From JAWPMT01 sp965229785 (lineage in GTDB: Bacteria; Bacteroidota; Bacteroidia; Cytophagales; Cyclobacteriaceae): a stretch of DNA of 64,000 nucleotides. Below are positions 61,155 through 64,000 of the stretch, one piece after another (position 1 is the first letter of the stretch; each line of letters begins with the position of its first letter). The position numbers and the translations under genes were made by a program. The stretch covers positions 4,402,001-4,466,000 of the forward strand of contig CBDDJS010000001.1 in the NCBI GenBank assembly GCA_965229785.1, in the 5' to 3' direction. Below the pieces are notes generated by a model. That model was given only the letters and a program-made list of their open reading frames with translations. It was not told where the DNA came from and made no database searches.

Positions 61155-63386
61155 ATGCTGAATTTAACATCGACTCGAACCTTCCTTTCCTGTCTTTTGA
61201 CAGCAGTCGTTATAGCTGTCGCAACGCAAACGACTTATGCTCAAGATGCGCTCAAAAACAAAAAGGAAGAAGTATTCCTGCACATCAATAGTGCGGAACT
61301 GGTAGTGGGCGAAACCCTGCTTTTTTCTGCGTACGTTCGCAGCAACCTGACCGGAAAAGTTTCTTCACTGAGCAGCATCCTTTATGTTGAATTACTTGAT
61401 GCCAAAGGCAAATCCGTCTGGCAATCTAAAATTCTACTTAAAAACGGACGAGGTGCCGGGGACCTGTTCTTATCGTCGCTGTTGAACACAGGGAATTATC
61501 ATCTGGTGGCTTATACCCAGTGGATGAAAAATTTCAATGACTTCTATGAGCAAGAAATCATCATCTACAATCCTTTCGAATACTACAAACCCAATAGTTC
61601 CGGAAGGGGTCAACCCTCGGTATACATTTATCCTGAAAGCGGATTTTTCCATGCTGATCGTGAAAATCAATTGGTTTTGAAAGCTACATATGGAAACGGA
61701 AGTCCCTTTAAGACGAAAGGCAGGATCGTGAATGCAGAGGGAGATAACCTGCAAAATTTTGAGACGGATGATTATGGACTCGCTTCTTTTACGTTCAGTC
61801 CGGCGACTGGTCAGAACTACCGAATTATAGCAGAAAGTGAAACGGGAGATTTCTTATTTTTTGACTTACCTGAAGCTTGTGCAGATTGCACTTTACTTAC
61901 CGTGCAACCGCGTAAAAACGACTTTCTGGTCCAGCTGAAAAAAGGGACGCTGCCTGCGTGGCTGGAAGTAGTCGATAGTCAAAACCGCTATTTCAGTCGT
62001 ACCATTGAAGACAATGAATCATTTACTATTCTAAGAAACAGGCTACCAAAAGGATACGCTCAGGTTAAGTTGTGGTCAGCCGATAAATCAGAATTAATAA
62101 GCACACACAATATCCTGAACAAAACCATAGAATTACAACCTGTCTCAGGAATGAAGACCTTCCGAACCAGAACCAGGCTCGAAGAAACCTTTAGCGTTGA
62201 AGAGGGTTCTACGGTATCCGTTTCTGTAAGCAAGCGATACGAGAATAACCTCAACACTTATGACCTGGCCAACGATTATGGTACGGTTCAGTTTTTAAAC
62301 CCTGGCATTAGATCAGGTGCGGGTGATACAGATCTGATCAATCAACTTTTGATCATCAATAAACCAGAGGTTAAACCACTTTCTGAAGATTTTGAGCCTC
62401 GCTATCTGGCCGAATATCGTTCTGATCAGCTACATGGCAAGCTCACATCGGAAACCGGAACGCGTAATCGAATCGTTGCGGCAGCGGTAATGAACGGTCA
62501 GTTAGAATTGGCCCGCCCGGACCGAGAAGGAAACATCACACTGAGTTTACACCCTGAAAAAGAAGGCACAGAGGTATTAGCCAAGTTAATGGGCGACTAT
62601 CAGGATGTTACCCTGGAATGGGAAAGTGAGTTTTATGAAAGTTATCCCGCGTTCAACAACACACCCATTGATCTGGATTCAACCAAAGTTGCTATCCTCG
62701 CCGATCGCAGTGTTAAAAATCAAGTCCAAAACGTATACTATGCCTTCAATCCGGACTCATTGATTTCTTCGCAACTGCCATTTGAAGAGCAATTCTTACC
62801 GGTGAAAACTTACCGACTGGATGATTTTACGCGGTTTCCAACCATGCGTGATACGTTTATCGAGTATGTAGAAGAAGTAGCGGTAAATAAGAATGAAAGT
62901 AACTTTAACCTAAGGGTACGACTGTGGGACTCTGCCGAAGATCATCCGACGGACACCACGGAATTGGTCCTTATTGATGGCGTGCCATTTTCCTCCAAAG
63001 AAGCCCTTGAAATTTCTCCTTACGGCATTAGTGCTATTCATATCGTTCCTTATCACTATTACTTGGGTGAAGTAACCCTAAAAGGCATTCTGATGTTGGA
63101 AACACTCGAAAAGGACCTTTCCGGCCTCAACTACAAGCAGTACAATATCAATTACGTAGGTGTACAGGGTGCGAAAAAGTACCGCAAAGCCGATCATACG
63201 GACCCCTGTAAAGAACCGGACTTTAGGGATCAATTGCTCTGGATTCCTGAAATGGAAGTGGAAAATGGTCAACTGGAATTTGATTTCTTCACCTCCGATA
63301 TTCCAGGCACCTATCAAATCAGAGTAGAAGGCGTGACCTCCTCCGGTAATCCAATTAGTATTAAAAAATCATTTATAGTAGAGTAA
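61155..63386 (+). CDS. Secreted macroglobulin-like (MG2-type) protein
   Basis: 743 residues with a signal peptide (SCLLTAVVIAVATQTTYAQ). The N-terminal module EEVFLHINSAELVVGETLLFSAYV followed by repeated beta-sandwich-type segments is the MG2-like beginning of the Bacteroidota proteins that follow TonB receptors. There is no CXEQ thioester. The C-terminal half is rich in beta structure ending IPGTYQIRVEGVTSSGN. Probably a periplasmic or surface partner of the receptor. It overlaps the next gene by one base (TAATG). Confidence 0.82.
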   Translation: MLNLTSTRTFLSCLLTAVVIAVATQTTYAQDALKNKKEEVFLHINSAELVVGETLLFSAYVRSNLTGKVSSLSSILYVELLDAKGKSVWQSKILLKNGRGAGDLFLSSLLNTGNYHLVAYTQWMKNFNDFYEQEIIIYNPFEYYKPNSSGRGQPSVYIYPESGFFHADRENQLVLKATYGNGSPFKTKGRIVNAEGDNLQNFETDDYGLASFTFSPATGQNYRIIAESETGDFLFFDLPEACADCTLLTVQPRKNDFLVQLKKGTLPAWLEVVDSQNRYFSRTIEDNESFTILRNRLPKGYAQVKLWSADKSELISTHNILNKTIELQPVSGMKTFRTRTRLEETFSVEEGSTVSVSVSKRYENNLNTYDLANDYGTVQFLNPGIRSGAGDTDLINQLLIINKPEVKPLSEDFEPRYLAEYRSDQLHGKLTSETGTRNRIVAAAVMNGQLELARPDREGNITLSLHPEKEGTEVLAKLMGDYQDVTLEWESEFYESYPAFNNTPIDLDSTKVAILADRSVKNQVQNVYYAFNPDSLISSQLPFEEQFLPVKTYRLDDFTRFPTMRDTFIEYVEEVAVNKNESNFNLRVRLWDSAEDHPTDTTELVLIDGVPFSSKEALEISPYGISAIHIVPYHYYLGEVTLKGILMLETLEKDLSGLNYKQYNINYVGVQGAKKYRKADHTDPCKEPDFRDQLLWIPEMEVENGQLEFDFFTSDIPGTYQIRVEGVTSSGNPISIKKSFIVE

Positions 63387-64000
63387 TGAGGATTGTAAAA
63401 TTTGTAATCCCTTTGATCTTCGTAGGATTTCTTTCATGTATTGAACCCTTCGATTTAGTTTCTATTGGCACCAGATCATCTATTGTAGTTGATGCGGCCA
63501 TAACGGATGAAGCCAAAACGCATATCATCAAGTTAAGTGAATCCTTTGCAGTCGATACTTCTCTCAATACCCCTATCAGAGGAGCTCAGGTATGGATTGT
63601 TGACCAGGACGGCAATCGGGAAGACCTTACTTCCAGCTCTGTTGCCGGAGATTACTTAACGTCCAGTACCTTCCAGGCACTACCCGGCAATTCGTATGTC
63701 TTGCATGTGATTTTGCCAGATGGTAACAAACTGGTTTCAAGACCTGAAAGCCTTCCTGACCCGGTTTCACTCGATCAAGTTTATGGACGCTACGTGACCA
63801 TCCCTTCGAATGACGGGGCTGGTGACAGAAGAGGGGTTCAATTCTTTGTGGACGCGTCCAGTGAATCGAACGAACCTGCTCGCCTGCGTTATAACTGGAT
63901 TGAAACTTATGAGATAAGGTCTCCTTTCGTTTCAGAATTTGCGTTTGATTTTGAAGTGGAATTGCCATTGCCCAGGCAAGATACAATTCACATTTGCTAC
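63386..64000 (+). CDS. DUF4249-family lipoprotein (3' truncated by window edge)
   Basis: 205 codons are visible and the frame is open at 64000. The N-terminus MRIVKFVIPLIFVGFLSC is a lipoprotein signal with Cys18, followed by IEPFD as in the DUF4249 family. VVDAAITDE, GAQVWIVDQDG and LPDPVSLDQVYGRY agree with that family. DUF4249 lipoproteins commonly follow TonB receptors and STN or MG2-type genes in Bacteroidota, which fits the operon here. The usual length is about 270-400 residues, so the C-terminus is missing. Confidence 0.88.
   Translation, partial: MRIVKFVIPLIFVGFLSCIEPFDLVSIGTRSSIVVDAAITDEAKTHIIKLSESFAVDTSLNTPIRGAQVWIVDQDGNREDLTSSSVAGDYLTSSTFQALPGNSYVLHVILPDGNKLVSRPESLPDPVSLDQVYGRYVTIPSNDGAGDRRGVQFFVDASSESNEPARLRYNWIETYEIRSPFVSEFAFDFEVELPLPRQDTIHICY

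Noticed and set aside
1..64000. Prophage, integrative element or tRNA-associated island
   Set aside because: No integrase, phage structural gene, relaxase or tRNA was recognised; the only mobile elements seen are the two RAYTs.

Overview
The window looks like chromosomal DNA of a free-living member of the Bacteroidota, most likely order Cytophagales. The reasons are family content and style: TonB-dependent receptors with carboxypeptidase-regulatory or STN domains, a DUF4249 lipoprotein, a DUF547 protein, a YHS-domain secreted protein, a GH3-family enzyme beside dxr and rseP, a LytS/LytTR two-component pair, many lipoproteins ending in a lipobox Cys, few Shine-Dalgarno sites, and several TAnnTTTG-type -7 promoter elements. 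Genus is not decidable from sequence reading alone. No rRNA, tRNA, CRISPR array, prophage or conjugative module was seen.

Layout. 1-6.7 kb: end of an unknown gene, a lipoprotein sulfatase, an AraC regulator with two HTH domains, small secreted or cytosolic proteins, an Fe-S uracil-DNA glycosylase, a Tat-type Gfo/Idh/MocA oxidoreductase and a DUF547 protein. 6.67-7.05 kb: non-coding cluster of DnaA-box-like nonamers followed by AT-rich DNA, a candidate replication origin (inference). 7.1-9.3 kb: collagen-like lipoprotein, then a REP-associated tyrosine transposase (RAYT) whose 5' and 3' ends have each been tandemly amplified among hairpin repeats. 9.3-15.2 kb: small regulators, a VOC protein, a nucleotidyltransferase, hypothetical membrane and lipoproteins, an Asp/Asn hydroxylase-like protein. 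15.2-19.7 kb: a TonB receptor divergent from a LytS kinase/LytTR regulator pair, with two 21-bp-spaced direct-repeat pairs between them. 19.8-20.4 kb: a second, unrelated RAYT between hairpins. 20.5-25.5 kb: a secreted TPR-CHAT protein and a small partner. 25.5-32.8 kb: a fused MutA-MutB methylmalonyl-CoA mutase, dnaA and modABC. 33-34.8 kb: an outer-membrane-type protein whose 3' end lies in a 242-bp tandem repeat with covarying hairpins. 34.9-42.3 kb: HtrA protease, GH3-dxr-rseP, a UvrD-like helicase with a Myb/SANT-like tail. 42.4-52 kb: outer membrane protein, AGCS symporter, RidA, DUF3857 protein, rarA, EamA transporter, threonine aldolase, HTTM protein. 52.5-57.4 kb: kdsD-kdsA-kdsC for Kdo synthesis, DoxX, a ferredoxin-type reductase, purB. 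57.6-64 kb: a four-gene envelope operon (secreted protein, STN-TonB receptor, macroglobulin-like protein, DUF4249 lipoprotein) that runs off the window.

Functional themes are envelope biogenesis (Kdo, RseP, HtrA, TonB receptors), isoprenoid and purine synthesis, propionate/methylmalonyl metabolism, molybdate import and replication start. The least explained parts are the hairpin and tandem-repeat regions at 7.7-9.3, 19.8-20.4 and 34.2-34.8 kb, the DnaA-box cluster, and the fused mutase.
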